NCBI RefSeq assembly: GCF_010723735.1
Contig: NZ_BLLB01000002.1
Span: 3,162,001 to 3,226,000 of the forward strand
Direction: 5' to 3'
DNA length: 64,000 bases
Source of the DNA: Mycolicibacterium hippocampi
GTDB lineage: Bacteria; Actinomycetota; Actinomycetes; Mycobacteriales; Mycobacteriaceae
Made by a program: the position numbers and the translations under genes
Part shown: positions 36,067 through 44,737 of the stretch, piece by piece
How the letters are laid out: each line of letters starts with the position of its first letter
Position numbering within the stretch: the stretch's first letter is position 1
Notes under the pieces: model-generated
Seen by the model: the letters and a program-made list of their open reading frames with translations, nothing else
Told to the model about the DNA's origin: nothing
Database searches by the model: none

Positions 36067-37290
36067 GTGGAACTCGACATAGTGCTGGCCGCGGTCGGCG
36101 TGCTCGGGGTCGTGGTCGCGACGATGTCGGCGAAGATGCGCAGCCTGCCGATCTCGGAGCCTCTGCTCGGCCTGGTCGCCGGTATCGTGCTGGGACCGCA
36201 GGTCGTTGGCGTGTTGACGATGCCCACGCTGGCAGCCGAGCAGTCGCTGCTCCACGAGGTCAGCCGAGTACTGCTTGCGATTTCGGTGATGGCGGTCGCG
36301 TTGCGCTATCCGTTCGGCGAGATCCGGCGGCACATTCGCCCGGTGCTGATCCTGCTGCTGCTCGTTCTGCCGGTGATGGCCATGGTGTCGGCGGGGCTGG
36401 GGTGGGCGATCCTCGGCATGCCGCTGGCGGCTGCCGCACTGTTCGGGGCGGCGATCAGTCCGACCGACCCGGTGCTGTCATCGAGTGTGGTCACCGGCGA
36501 GGCCGCCGAGCGTGTCCTACCGGCCCGTGATCGCCAACTGCTTTCCGTCGAATCGGGCTCCAACGACGGCCTGGCGCTGCCTCTTGTTCTGGTGGCGGTC
36601 ACGATGGCCGGTGCGCTCACGCCGGGTGGTGCGCTCCTCGAATCGGCATGGCAGGTGGGCGGCGGCGTGGTACTCGGCGTGGGGATCGGCTGGCTGGGTG
36701 GGCACGCACTCCGGCTGGGAGCGCGTCATGGCGCCACCGCCAGCGCGCCGGCGTTGTTCTTCACCGTGGTGCTGGCTTTGGGCATCCTCGGAGCCGCCGG
36801 TCTGCTGCACCTGGACGGCATCCTCGCTGTGTTCGTCGGCGGTGTCGCGTTCAACATTGTCGGCACCGGCCGCGAGCGGGCCTCCGAGGACTCCGTCGAC
36901 GAGGCGATCAACCGGTTTGCGGTGCTGCCGTTGTTCGTCCTGTTCGGCGTTGCGTTGCCCTGGCAGCAGTGGGTCGAACTCGGGTGGCAGGGCGTGGCGT
37001 TGTTGCTCGCGGTGCTGTTGCTGCGCCGCATCCCGATCGTGCTGCTGATGAAGAGGCCGCTGAAGCTGCGGCCTCCTGACGCGCTGTATCTGGGTTGGTT
37101 CGGCCCCGTCGGGGTGGCGGCGTTGTTCTACCTGACGATGGAGGCGGAGCGGCTCGGGGCGAACGAGCAGGTGCTGGCTGCCGGGTCACTTGTCCTGGCG
37201 GGCAGCACGATTGCCTTCGGTCTCACCGGCGTGTTCGGCCGCGAACTCTATCGTCGTGCGACGGCTCAGACAGATTCGCTCGATCGGTGA
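36067..37290 (+). CDS. CPA1-type cation/proton antiporter
   Basis: This 407-residue protein has about 12 hydrophobic segments and motifs of sodium/proton exchangers: AISPTDPVLSSSVVTG with the transport aspartate and ESGSNDGLALP, the equivalent of the ESxxNDG motif. It would exchange Na+ or K+ for H+ across the inner membrane. The GTG start lies within 182 bases of the divergent DUF2254 start. Its last 25 bases overlap the convergent APC permease gene. With ectABCD in the same region, a role in salt or pH stress is plausible. Confidence 0.88.
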   Translation: MELDIVLAAVGVLGVVVATMSAKMRSLPISEPLLGLVAGIVLGPQVVGVLTMPTLAAEQSLLHEVSRVLLAISVMAVALRYPFGEIRRHIRPVLILLLLVLPVMAMVSAGLGWAILGMPLAAAALFGAAISPTDPVLSSSVVTGEAAERVLPARDRQLLSVESGSNDGLALPLVLVAVTMAGALTPGGALLESAWQVGGGVVLGVGIGWLGGHALRLGARHGATASAPALFFTVVLALGILGAAGLLHLDGILAVFVGGVAFNIVGTGRERASEDSVDEAINRFAVLPLFVLFGVALPWQQWVELGWQGVALLLAVLLLRRIPIVLLMKRPLKLRPPDALYLGWFGPVGVAALFYLTMEAERLGANEQVLAAGSLVLAGSTIAFGLTGVFGRELYRRATAQTDSLDR

Positions 37291-38570
37291 CGCACGGCCC
37301 ACCATTGAGCCACGACGATCGCGCCGGCGACGGCGACCGTGATGCCGAGCGTGAGTGGATCGGTGCGGAACTTCATCACCACGAACGGCGCGAGCACCAG
37401 TAGGTCGAGCCCGATGGCCACCGCCGGCACCCAGATCTTGGCATCGACCTCGTCCTTGAGGTGGCGGATGATTCCCCAGTGGATGGCGATGTCCATCGAC
37501 AGGTACAGCAACGCCCCGAGGGAAGCGATCTGGCTCAGGTCGAAGGCCGCCGCGGTCACGATGGCCAGCGCCGCCGTGATGAGCAGGGACTGTCTGTTCA
37601 CCGAGCCCGGCAGGGCGGGAACCTGGCCCATCTGACGAAGCATGTCGTAGAGCCGGGAGACGGCGAAGAGGCTGGCGACCAAACCGGACAGGGTGGCGAC
37701 GACGGCGATCGCGACGGTCAGCCACACTCCCCACCGCCCGAACAGCGGTGCGGCGGCCTCGGCGAGCGCGTAGTCCCGCGCCGCGATGATCTCCGATACC
37801 GACAGGCTGCCGGCCACCGCCACCGCCAGCAGCAGGTAGATCGCCGTGCACAACGCGATGGCGATCACGATCGAGCGGGCGATGTTTCGCCGCGGGTCGC
37901 GGACATCGTCGCCCTGGTTGGTGATCGTGGTGAACCCCTTGTAGGCGAGGATGCACAACGCGGTGCCGGCCAGGAACCCGATCCAGCCATGGTCGGGCGG
38001 CGGCTGTCCGTCCCCACCGGTGAAAAGTCGGGAGAACGCGGAGACCCCGGTCGCGGCGATGCCGGCGACGGCCAGGACGGCGATGCCGACGAGCTTGATC
38101 AGAGCGGTCGCGGTGGCAGAGGTTTCCACCAACTGGTTGCCCACAAGATTGACCGTGGTCGCAGCCACGATTGCCGTGACCGCGAGGACGGGTACCCACA
38201 CCGCCGAGCCCTGCAGCCCGAACGGCTGCAGAAGGTAGGTGCCGAACGTACGCGCGAGCAGACTCTCGGCGAGCACCATCGACACGTACATGAACAACGA
38301 GAACGTCCCGGCGATCACCCCCGGCCCGTAGGCGGCCTTGAGCAGCATCGCGATCCCGCCGGACGAGGGATTCTCGCTCGAGTACCGGGTGTAGGAGTAC
38401 GCACTGAACGCCACCACCACCGCAGCAGCGAGGAAGGCCCAGGGCACCCAGGAGCCGGCGAGCTCGGCGACCTGGCCGACCAGCGCGAAAATGCCTGCGC
38501 CGATCATCACACCGGTTCCGAGGGCGACCGAACCGGTCAGAGACAACTTCTTGGCCGGACCGTCGGTCAC
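37266..38570 (-). CDS. APC superfamily amino acid permease
   Basis: This 434-residue protein has about 12 hydrophobic segments and the APC family signature near the N-terminus (GTGVMIGAGIFALVGQ). Later motifs such as ILAYKGFTTITNQGDDVRDPRRN are typical of amino acid or polyamine transporters. The substrate cannot be told. It starts at a GTG that overlaps the stop of a small lipoprotein gene (GTGA), so the two are translated together. Its last 25 bases overlap the antiporter gene. Confidence 0.9.
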   Translation of the reverse strand: MTDGPAKKLSLTGSVALGTGVMIGAGIFALVGQVAELAGSWVPWAFLAAAVVVAFSAYSYTRYSSENPSSGGIAMLLKAAYGPGVIAGTFSLFMYVSMVLAESLLARTFGTYLLQPFGLQGSAVWVPVLAVTAIVAATTVNLVGNQLVETSATATALIKLVGIAVLAVAGIAATGVSAFSRLFTGGDGQPPPDHGWIGFLAGTALCILAYKGFTTITNQGDDVRDPRRNIARSIVIAIALCTAIYLLLAVAVAGSLSVSEIIAARDYALAEAAAPLFGRWGVWLTVAIAVVATLSGLVASLFAVSRLYDMLRQMGQVPALPGSVNRQSLLITAALAIVTAAAFDLSQIASLGALLYLSMDIAIHWGIIRHLKDEVDAKIWVPAVAIGLDLLVLAPFVVMKFRTDPLTLGITVAVAGAIVVAQWWAVRHRSSESV

Positions 38571-38992
38571 TTCGTGAGCCTGTCCAGTGTCCGCATGTAG
38601 GGTTCACGCTCGGCCGCCGTCAGCGGGGGAGCGAAGGCGACGACGATCGTGTCCGTCCGGTACAGGCCGCGCGGCGCGGCATGACGTGCGGCGTCTTCGG
38701 CCGTCGGGAACGTCTTGATCCTGAGGGTGTCGGTGACGACGGACTGAAAGCAGCCGACGGCCCGGCATTCCGTGGCCGTGTCGTCGAGCGGATTGGGCAC
38801 CGCCAGACCAGCGTCGGCCAGCGCATTGACCATGCTGCGCGCCGTCCACGATGTGCTGTCCCGATGGGCCAGCGGGCCGGCGGTTGTGCTGGACGGCGGC
38901 GTGGTCGATCCGGCGGGTGCGGTTGGCTCCGGTGCGGACGGTACGCATCCGGCGGCGGTGAGAGCCCCGGCGGTGAGCCACACGGCAGCCAC
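38567..38992 (-). CDS. Small putative lipoprotein
   Basis: From the GTG at 38992 this 141-residue protein has a short hydrophobic stretch and a lipobox-like TAAGC (C16), followed by a proline/threonine-rich linker and a folded part with two cysteines (TATECRAVGCFQSV). The upstream in-frame sequence is arginine-rich (RRGGRRGRSPS), so the signal peptide may start further upstream and the true start is uncertain. It is coupled to the APC permease gene by a 4-base overlap, which suggests a joint role at the membrane. Confidence 0.68.
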   Translation of the reverse strand: MAAVWLTAGALTAAGCVPSAPEPTAPAGSTTPPSSTTAGPLAHRDSTSWTARSMVNALADAGLAVPNPLDDTATECRAVGCFQSVVTDTLRIKTFPTAEDAARHAAPRGLYRTDTIVVAFAPPLTAAEREPYMRTLDRLTK

Positions 38993-39164
38993 GGACGGCG
39001 ACCGGCCGCGGCGCCCGCCTCGCCGTTGTGTCGGCCGTGGTCTCGCTGCCGTCGGTCTGATGATCGGCCGCTCCTCCTCGCACGTTCGGGGGCATCCTCT
39101 CCATCGCGCCGTACCCGGGAAACGCAGAGCACAAACCCTGAACGTCGACCTTGCCGAATTCGGA

Positions 39165-39226
39165 CGCGAGCGTGCGCATTTGCACAGAATTCAGCGGCGT
39201 GTCGCGTGCAGACATGCGCGCTCGCG
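39165..39226. repeat. Dispersed palindromic repeat, copy B (behind urtE)
   Basis: This 62-base stretch starts CGCGAGCGTGCGCA and ends TGCGCGCTCGCG, a nearly perfect terminal inverted repeat. It contains TTTGCACAGAATTCAG and CGTGTCGCGTGCAGAC. Its reverse complement aligns with 31199-31263. It lies 14 bases behind the urtE stop and may also end transcription of the urea transporter operon. Confidence 0.6.
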
Positions 39227-39240
39227 GAGAAGGGAAGAGG

Positions 39241-39933
39241 CTAGATGGCCATGGCGGCGCGCACGTCGTCCTCGGACGACGAACCGCCGGTGCCGCTGGA
39301 GGTGACCCGGCCGGCCTCGATGATGTAGTACTGCTGCGAGGACTCCAGCGCGAAGCCGATGTGCTGTTCGACCAGCAGTACACCGAGGTCCCCGCGCGCG
39401 GTCAGCGCGGTGATGGCTTCCTCGATCTCGCCGACCACCGACGGCTGAATACCTTCGGTCGGCTCGTCGAGAATGAGGCATTTCGGCGTCGTGATCAGCG
39501 CACGCGCGATCGCGAGCTGTTGGCGCTGACCGCCGGAGAGCAGGCCGGCGCGCCGGGTCAGCAGCTCCTTGAGGGCGGGGAACAGATCGAGTTGCTCGTC
39601 GATCAGCGCCTTTCCGTTCTTGCGCCCGTCGGCGACCACCTGGAGATTCTCGGCTGTGGTCAGCTGCCCGAACGACTGCTGGCCCTGCGGGACATAGGCC
39701 AGCCCGCGGGCCACCCGTGCGGACGGGCGCAGTTTGGTGATGTCCTGATCTTCGAACAGCACCTTGCCCGAAGTGCACTTGAGCAGGCCCACCGCTGCGC
39801 GAAGCAGTGTCGTCTTTCCCGCACCGTTGTGCCCCATCACCGCGGCTACCCCATCGGTGGGCACCTCGATGCTCACTCCGTGGATGACCTCGGAGCGGCC
39901 GTACCCACTGTGCACGTCGACCAGTTGCAGCAT
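39241..39933 (-). CDS. urtE: UrtE, urea ABC transporter ATPase
   Basis: This 230-residue ABC ATPase is the second nucleotide-binding subunit of the urea transporter. Walker A GHNGAGKTT, signature LLSGGQRQQLAIARAL, Walker B CLILDEPTEG and the H-loop VLLVEQHIGF are complete. It closely resembles LivF-type subunits, but the order urtABCDE makes the urea assignment likely. It is the last gene of the operon, one base after urtD ends. Confidence 0.9.
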   Translation of the reverse strand: MLQLVDVHSGYGRSEVIHGVSIEVPTDGVAAVMGHNGAGKTTLLRAAVGLLKCTSGKVLFEDQDITKLRPSARVARGLAYVPQGQQSFGQLTTAENLQVVADGRKNGKALIDEQLDLFPALKELLTRRAGLLSGGQRQQLAIARALITTPKCLILDEPTEGIQPSVVGEIEEAITALTARGDLGVLLVEQHIGFALESSQQYYIIEAGRVTSSGTGGSSSEDDVRAAMAI

Positions 39934-40779
39934 CTAGGAAACCTCCGTCTGTTCACCGGTCTGGCCGCGGGCTGCTTCGGCGCCGGCGGCGGCCGTTCCC
40001 AGGTAGACCTCTTGGACCTTCGGGTTTGCCTGCACCTCCGCGACTGACCCCTCGGCGATGACCTGCCCCCGCGCCAGGACCGTCACCGAGGTGGCGAACG
40101 CCCGCATGAAGTCCATGTCATGCTCGACGACCACGACGGTGCGTTCAGCACCGATGCGGCGCAACAGGTTTCCCGTCTCCTCCCGCTCTTCGTGGCTCAT
40201 ACCGGCGACGGGCTCGTCGAGCAGCAGCACGTCGGCGTTCTGCACCAGCAGCATGCCGATCTCCAGCCACTGCTTCTGGCCGTGGGCCAGCACGCCCGCG
40301 GGTTTGTCGGCCAGCGCGCTGAGCCCGGTCGTGTCCAGGGCCTGTTCGATCACGGGCAGCACACCGTGGCGCCGCCGCAGCAGCGTCCACGGTGACCGGC
40401 CGGCGCCGGCGGCGATGTCGAGGTTCTGGAGCACGGTCAGTTGCTCGAACACGCTCGCGGTCTGGAATGTGCGGCCCACGCCGCGACGCGCGATCTGGTG
40501 GACCTTCTTCCCCAGCAGTTCCACCCCGGACTTGCTGACCGAACCGGAGGCGCCCACCAGCCCGGTGATGGCGTCGATCACCGTGGTCTTACCGGCCCCG
40601 TTGGGCCCGATCAGGAACCGCAGATCGCCTTGGAAGAGCGTGAGGTCGACGTCGCTGACTGCTTTGAATCCGTCGAAATCGACTGTCAGACCGCGTACTT
40701 CGAGGTACTGGGTGCCCATGCCGACATTGCCGCCGGCTTTCGGTCCGCGTTCGGGAGAGATGGCCTCGGCTTCGGTCAT
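39934..40779 (-). CDS. urtD: UrtD, urea ABC transporter ATPase
   Basis: This 281-residue ABC ATPase has Walker A IGPNGAGKTT, the UrtD-type signature LAHGQKQWLEIGM, Walker B VLLLDEPVAGM and a switch histidine (VVVEHDMDF). The HGQKQWLEIGM signature distinguishes UrtD from branched-chain amino acid LivG subunits. The ATG at 40779 overlaps the urtC stop (ATGA). It powers uptake through UrtBC in the inner membrane. Confidence 0.92.
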   Translation of the reverse strand: MTEAEAISPERGPKAGGNVGMGTQYLEVRGLTVDFDGFKAVSDVDLTLFQGDLRFLIGPNGAGKTTVIDAITGLVGASGSVSKSGVELLGKKVHQIARRGVGRTFQTASVFEQLTVLQNLDIAAGAGRSPWTLLRRRHGVLPVIEQALDTTGLSALADKPAGVLAHGQKQWLEIGMLLVQNADVLLLDEPVAGMSHEEREETGNLLRRIGAERTVVVVEHDMDFMRAFATSVTVLARGQVIAEGSVAEVQANPKVQEVYLGTAAAGAEAARGQTGEQTEVS

Positions 40780-41882
40780 GGGGCGGCTCCCACCTTTTCT
40801 GCGTCGGGTTCCTTCTCGGGTTCGGTGGCGACGCTGTCCTTGGCCTTGCGTCGCCGCCTGAACAGCACCGCCAGACCCGCGAAACCGGCGGGGAAGAACC
40901 CGACGACGACGATGAACAACAGGCCCTGCGCGTAGGTCCACTCCGACGGAAACCGTTCGGAGAACAGGGTTTGCGCCCAAGCCACCCCGATGGCTCCCAG
41001 CACGGGACCCAGCAGTGTGGTGCGTCCTCCGATGGCGACACCGATGAGGAACGCAATGGAGGGCAGGATGCCGACCTGCGACGGGGCGATGAAGCCGACG
41101 ATCGGCGCGAACAGGGCACCGGCGATGCTGGCGAACAGTGCGGCGACGGTGTAGGCCACCACCTTGATGTTGGCGGGGTCGTATCCGAGGAAGCGCACCC
41201 GTTCCTCGCCGTCGCGCACTGCGACGAGCAGCTCACCGTAGCGGCTCTGCATCAGCTGGCGCACCACGGCCACCACGATCAGCAGGACCGCGGCTGCGAT
41301 GAAGTACAGCATCCGCCGGTTCGCCGGGTCGCTGAGTGTGAAGCCGAAGAACGTGCGGAACCGGTTGAGGCCGTTGCTTCCTCCGAGGCTGGTCTGGCCG
41401 ACCAGCAGGATGGCCAGCGCCGCAGCCAGCGCCTGCGACAGTATCGCGAAGTAGGCGCCCTTGACCCGGCGTTTGAACACGCCGAACCCCAGTGCCGCGG
41501 CGATCGCCGCCGGAACCAGCACGATGGCGAGCAGGGTGAACGCCGGAGAGGCGAAAGGCGCCCAGTAGCCGGGGAGTTCGCGTACGCCGGCGATCTGCAT
41601 GAAGTCGGGCACATCGTTGCCGAACACCTGCGCGTCGGCGATCTTGAGGTGCATGCCCATCATGTAGCCGCCGAGGCCGAAGAAGACGCCCTGGCCCAGA
41701 ACCAGCATGCCGCCCCGGCCCCATGCCAGGCCGATGCCGACCGCGACGATCGCGAAGCACAGGAACTTGCCGAGCAGGCTGAGCCGGAATTCGGAGAACA
41801 CCACCGGTGCCACCCCGAACAGCAGTACCGCGGCGATCCCGAAGCCCGCCCAGGTCTGCCAGCGTCCGATGAGGGTCCTCAC
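40776..41882 (-). CDS. urtC: UrtC, urea ABC transporter permease
   Basis: This 368-residue permease belongs to the LivM-type inner-membrane family, with about ten hydrophobic segments and family motifs LAWGRGGMLVLGQGVFFGLG and FLIGVAIGGRTTLLGP. The C-terminus is a short charged tail (KAKDSVATEPEKEPDAEK). It overlaps urtB by 4 bases. With UrtB it forms the urea channel. Confidence 0.92.
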   Translation of the reverse strand: MRTLIGRWQTWAGFGIAAVLLFGVAPVVFSEFRLSLLGKFLCFAIVAVGIGLAWGRGGMLVLGQGVFFGLGGYMMGMHLKIADAQVFGNDVPDFMQIAGVRELPGYWAPFASPAFTLLAIVLVPAAIAAALGFGVFKRRVKGAYFAILSQALAAALAILLVGQTSLGGSNGLNRFRTFFGFTLSDPANRRMLYFIAAAVLLIVVAVVRQLMQSRYGELLVAVRDGEERVRFLGYDPANIKVVAYTVAALFASIAGALFAPIVGFIAPSQVGILPSIAFLIGVAIGGRTTLLGPVLGAIGVAWAQTLFSERFPSEWTYAQGLLFIVVVGFFPAGFAGLAVLFRRRRKAKDSVATEPEKEPDAEKVGAAP

Positions 41883-42763
41883 ACCAGACTCCTTGTCCTG
41901 ACGGTGAACAGGCCCTGCGGACGGGCCTGCAGGAAGATCACGATGATCACGAAGACGATGACCTTGGCCAGCGACGCGGTGGTGTTGAACTCGATGAACG
42001 AGTTCAGGAAGCCCAGCGTGAAGGCCGCGATCACGGTGCCCTTGATCTGGCCCAGTCCGCCCACCACGACCACCAGGAACGCGTCGATCAGGTAGCTCTG
42101 ACCGATCGTCGGGCTGGTGGAGCCGATGAGCGTCAACGCCACGCCTGCCACAGCGGCCAGCCCGGATCCGATGAAGAACGTCGTGATGTCTGTCTTGCGC
42201 GACGAGATGCCACTGGTTTCAGCAAGATCGCGGTTCTGCACGACGGCGCGGATCCGCCGGCCCATCGGGCTGGTCTTGAGCACGGTGGCCAGCACCGCGA
42301 CGCAGACGACGGCGAGCACCAGGATGAAGATGCGGGTCTTGGGCACGACGGCACCGAGGATGTCCACGCCGCCCGACAGCCATTCCGGGGCCACCACATT
42401 GACTGCGGGTGCTCCGAAGATGTCACGCGCCACCTGCTGCAGGATCAGCCCGACGCCGAAGGTCACCAGCAAGGTGTCCAGGGGGCGGGCGTACATCCGC
42501 TGGATCAGTGTGACCTCCAGCAGAGCGCCCATCGCGCCACCGATGAAGAAGCCGAGGACCAGCGAGATCAACAGCGAGGCACCGGCACTCGACACCACCT
42601 GCTGTATCACGTACGCGGTGTAGCAGCCCGCCATGATGAACTCGCCGTGCGCCATGTTGATGACGCCCATCTGGCCGAACGTCAGCGACAACCCCAGTGC
42701 GGCCAGCAACAGGATCGAGCCGAGGCTCAATCCTGTTGCCAGCTGCCCGATCAGGACATCCAT
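41879..42763 (-). CDS. urtB: UrtB, urea ABC transporter permease
   Basis: This 294-residue LivH-type permease has about eight hydrophobic segments and motifs LSLTFGQMGVINMAHGEFIMAG and VVVVGGLGQIKGTVIA. The length fits cores of UrtB without the N-terminal periplasmic extension found in some proteobacterial versions. It follows urtA by one base. The pairing with UrtC and the downstream UrtDE supports urea rather than amino acid uptake. Confidence 0.92.
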   Translation of the reverse strand: MDVLIGQLATGLSLGSILLLAALGLSLTFGQMGVINMAHGEFIMAGCYTAYVIQQVVSSAGASLLISLVLGFFIGGAMGALLEVTLIQRMYARPLDTLLVTFGVGLILQQVARDIFGAPAVNVVAPEWLSGGVDILGAVVPKTRIFILVLAVVCVAVLATVLKTSPMGRRIRAVVQNRDLAETSGISSRKTDITTFFIGSGLAAVAGVALTLIGSTSPTIGQSYLIDAFLVVVVGGLGQIKGTVIAAFTLGFLNSFIEFNTTASLAKVIVFVIIVIFLQARPQGLFTVRTRSLV

Positions 42764-42764
42764 A

Positions 42765-44030
42765 TCAGCCGGAGAGGCCGGCGGCCCACGGGTAGGACTC
42801 CAGGAACGGATCCGGCTCGATCGGGCCGGGGGACTCCCAGATGGTGTAGATCAGGCCGTCGGGGCGGATCTCCCCGATGCGGGCGGTCTTGGTGATGTGG
42901 TTGTTCTCACCGTCGATCGTGACCAGGCCCTCCGGTGCGTCGAACGTGACCCCGCCCGCGTTTTCCTGCACCGCCGCGACGTCGAACGACTGGGCCTTCT
43001 CCACGGTGTTCTTCCACAGGTAGACCGAAACGTAGGCTGCCTCCATCGGATCCGAGGTCGGCTTGTCGGCGCCGAACTTGGCCTTGTAGGCCGCGACGAA
43101 CTCGTTGTTCACCGGTGTGTCGATGGTCTGGTAGTAGTCCCAGGCCGTCAGCTGACCCTCGATGTTCTGCACACCGATGCCGCCGACCTCTTCCTCGGCG
43201 ATGGACACCGACACCACCGGCATGTCCTGCGGGGTCAGGCCGACATTGCGGTACTCCCGGAAGAACGCCACGTTGGAGTCGCCGTTGAGGGTGTTGAACA
43301 CCGCGTCGGCGTCGGCGCTGCGGACCTTGTTGACGATCGTGGAGAAGTCGGTCGAGCCCAGGGGGGTGTAGTCCTCGCCCTTGATCTCCATGCCATTGGC
43401 CTCGGCGTATGCCTTGATGATCCGGTTGGCGGTCTGCGGGAAGACGTAGTCGCTGCCGACCAGGTACAGCGACTGGACGCCCTGCTCCTTGAGGTAGTCC
43501 AGGGCCGGCACGATCTGCTGGTTGGTGGTCGCACCGGTGTAGAAGATGTTGGGGGAGGACTCCAGGCCCTCGTACTGCACGGGGTAGTAGAGAAGTGAGT
43601 TGGCGCTCTCGAACACCGGCAGCATCGCCTTGCGGCTCGACGACGTCCAGCCCCCGAACACGGCGGCCACACAATCGCTGCTGATCAGCTTCTCGGCCTT
43701 CTCGGCGAACACCGTCGGCTCGGACGCGCCGTCCTCGGCGACCACCTGGATCTGCTTGCCCATCACCCCGCCGTCGGCGTTGATCTGCTCGACCGCCAGA
43801 TCGATGGCGTTGCGGACGGTCACCTCGGAGATCGCCATGGTGCCCGACAGCGAGTTCAGCGCTCCCACCTTGATGGTGTCACCGGAGGTGTCCACACAGG
43901 ATTCTGCATTTGCTGAATCGGTTTCACTTGCCCTGCTGCCGCAGCCTGCCAACAGCAGGCTGGCTACCGCTACGACACTTCCTGCGGTGAGTGCGGATCG
44001 TCTGAAGGAAGTGCGTCGGGGGTTTTCCAT
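42765..44030 (-). CDS. urtA: UrtA, urea-binding lipoprotein
   Basis: This 421-residue protein has a lipoprotein signal with lipobox LLAGC (C30) and a type I periplasmic-binding fold (IKVGALNSLSGTMAISE, VFGGWTSSSRKAMLPVFE, then FYTGATTNQQIVPAL). The GGWTSSSRK-LPVFE segment and the NNHITKTARIGEIRPDG ending are typical of urea- and short-amide-binding UrtA/FmdD proteins. It is the first gene of the operon; a 228-base region with no gene lies upstream. No urease or amidase genes are in the window. Confidence 0.92.
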   Translation of the reverse strand: MENPRRTSFRRSALTAGSVVAVASLLLAGCGSRASETDSANAESCVDTSGDTIKVGALNSLSGTMAISEVTVRNAIDLAVEQINADGGVMGKQIQVVAEDGASEPTVFAEKAEKLISSDCVAAVFGGWTSSSRKAMLPVFESANSLLYYPVQYEGLESSPNIFYTGATTNQQIVPALDYLKEQGVQSLYLVGSDYVFPQTANRIIKAYAEANGMEIKGEDYTPLGSTDFSTIVNKVRSADADAVFNTLNGDSNVAFFREYRNVGLTPQDMPVVSVSIAEEEVGGIGVQNIEGQLTAWDYYQTIDTPVNNEFVAAYKAKFGADKPTSDPMEAAYVSVYLWKNTVEKAQSFDVAAVQENAGGVTFDAPEGLVTIDGENNHITKTARIGEIRPDGLIYTIWESPGPIEPDPFLESYPWAAGLSG

Positions 44031-44297
44031 GAACGGCCTTTCTTGCTGTCGACAGCGTTCATTCGCTGATGAGGCGTCGAGTCGGAGTAGCTTCGGGACA
44101 CAGTTCGCGCCGAGGCGACCACACCGAGCGGGTGTCGAATCGGGACGTTAGAACGCCTGTGTTTCTGAGAAATGTCTGCGTGTGACGAACAAATTAACGT
44201 GCGGACAATCCGGCACTTGGTTTGCCGTTAACCCAGCCCGGCGTCGGAGGACTGTCCTGTGCGTAACGATCCGGTACCGTCCGGCGATGTGACCATC

Positions 44298-44729
44298 ATG
44301 CGAACAGCCACAGCCAAAGTAGGGGCGGCGCTCGGGGTGTCACTGATGGCGGCGGCCGCATCCATTGCGGTCGGCCCGGTGACGGCGAGTGCGCAGCCCG
44401 ACGGTCAGCAGGTCCGGTACACGCTCACCTCGGCGGGCGCCTACGAGTTCGACCTGTTCTATCTGACGTCTCAACCGCCGAGCATGGAGGCCTTCAACGC
44501 CGACGCCTACGCGTTCGCCAAGCGCGAGAAGGTCAACCTCGCCCCCGGCGTGCCGTGGGTGTTCGAGACCACGATGGCGGATCCGCAGTGGGCGATTCTG
44601 ACCGTGAGCAGCACCACCCGCGGTGGACAGGCCGCGCCGAACGCGCACTGCGACATCGCGGTCGATGGTCAGGTGCTCGTCGCGCACGACGACCCCTACA
44701 ACGTGCGGTGCCAGCTGTCGAAGTGGTAG
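44298..44729 (+). CDS. Secreted MmpS-like protein
   Basis: From the ATG at 44298 this 143-residue protein has a Sec signal peptide (ATAKVGAALGVSLMAAAASIA, cleavage near TASAQP) and a mature beta-rich domain. VRYTLTSAGAYEFDLFYLTS and the later VPWVFETTM follow the core pattern of MmpS accessory proteins of the MmpL lipid transporters. Two cysteines (HCDIAVDG and RCQLSKW) could form a disulfide. GTG starts at 44259 and 44289 are possible. No MmpL gene is nearby, so its partner, if any, is elsewhere. Confidence 0.68.
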   Translation: MRTATAKVGAALGVSLMAAAASIAVGPVTASAQPDGQQVRYTLTSAGAYEFDLFYLTSQPPSMEAFNADAYAFAKREKVNLAPGVPWVFETTMADPQWAILTVSSTTRGGQAAPNAHCDIAVDGQVLVAHDDPYNVRCQLSKW

Positions 44730-44737
44730 CCCTGCGG

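Noticed and set aside
37461-38600. Open frame antisense to the APC permease.
   Set aside because: The product is hydrophilic and repetitive (GDGQ, RRG), as expected for the reverse of a membrane protein.
44031-44258. Possible GlnR box upstream of urtA (GTTAAC at 44227-44232 and AC/GT spacings).
   Set aside because: No AC-N9-AC or GTnAC-N6-GnAAC arrangement fits on either strand, although control by nitrogen is expected for a urea transporter.
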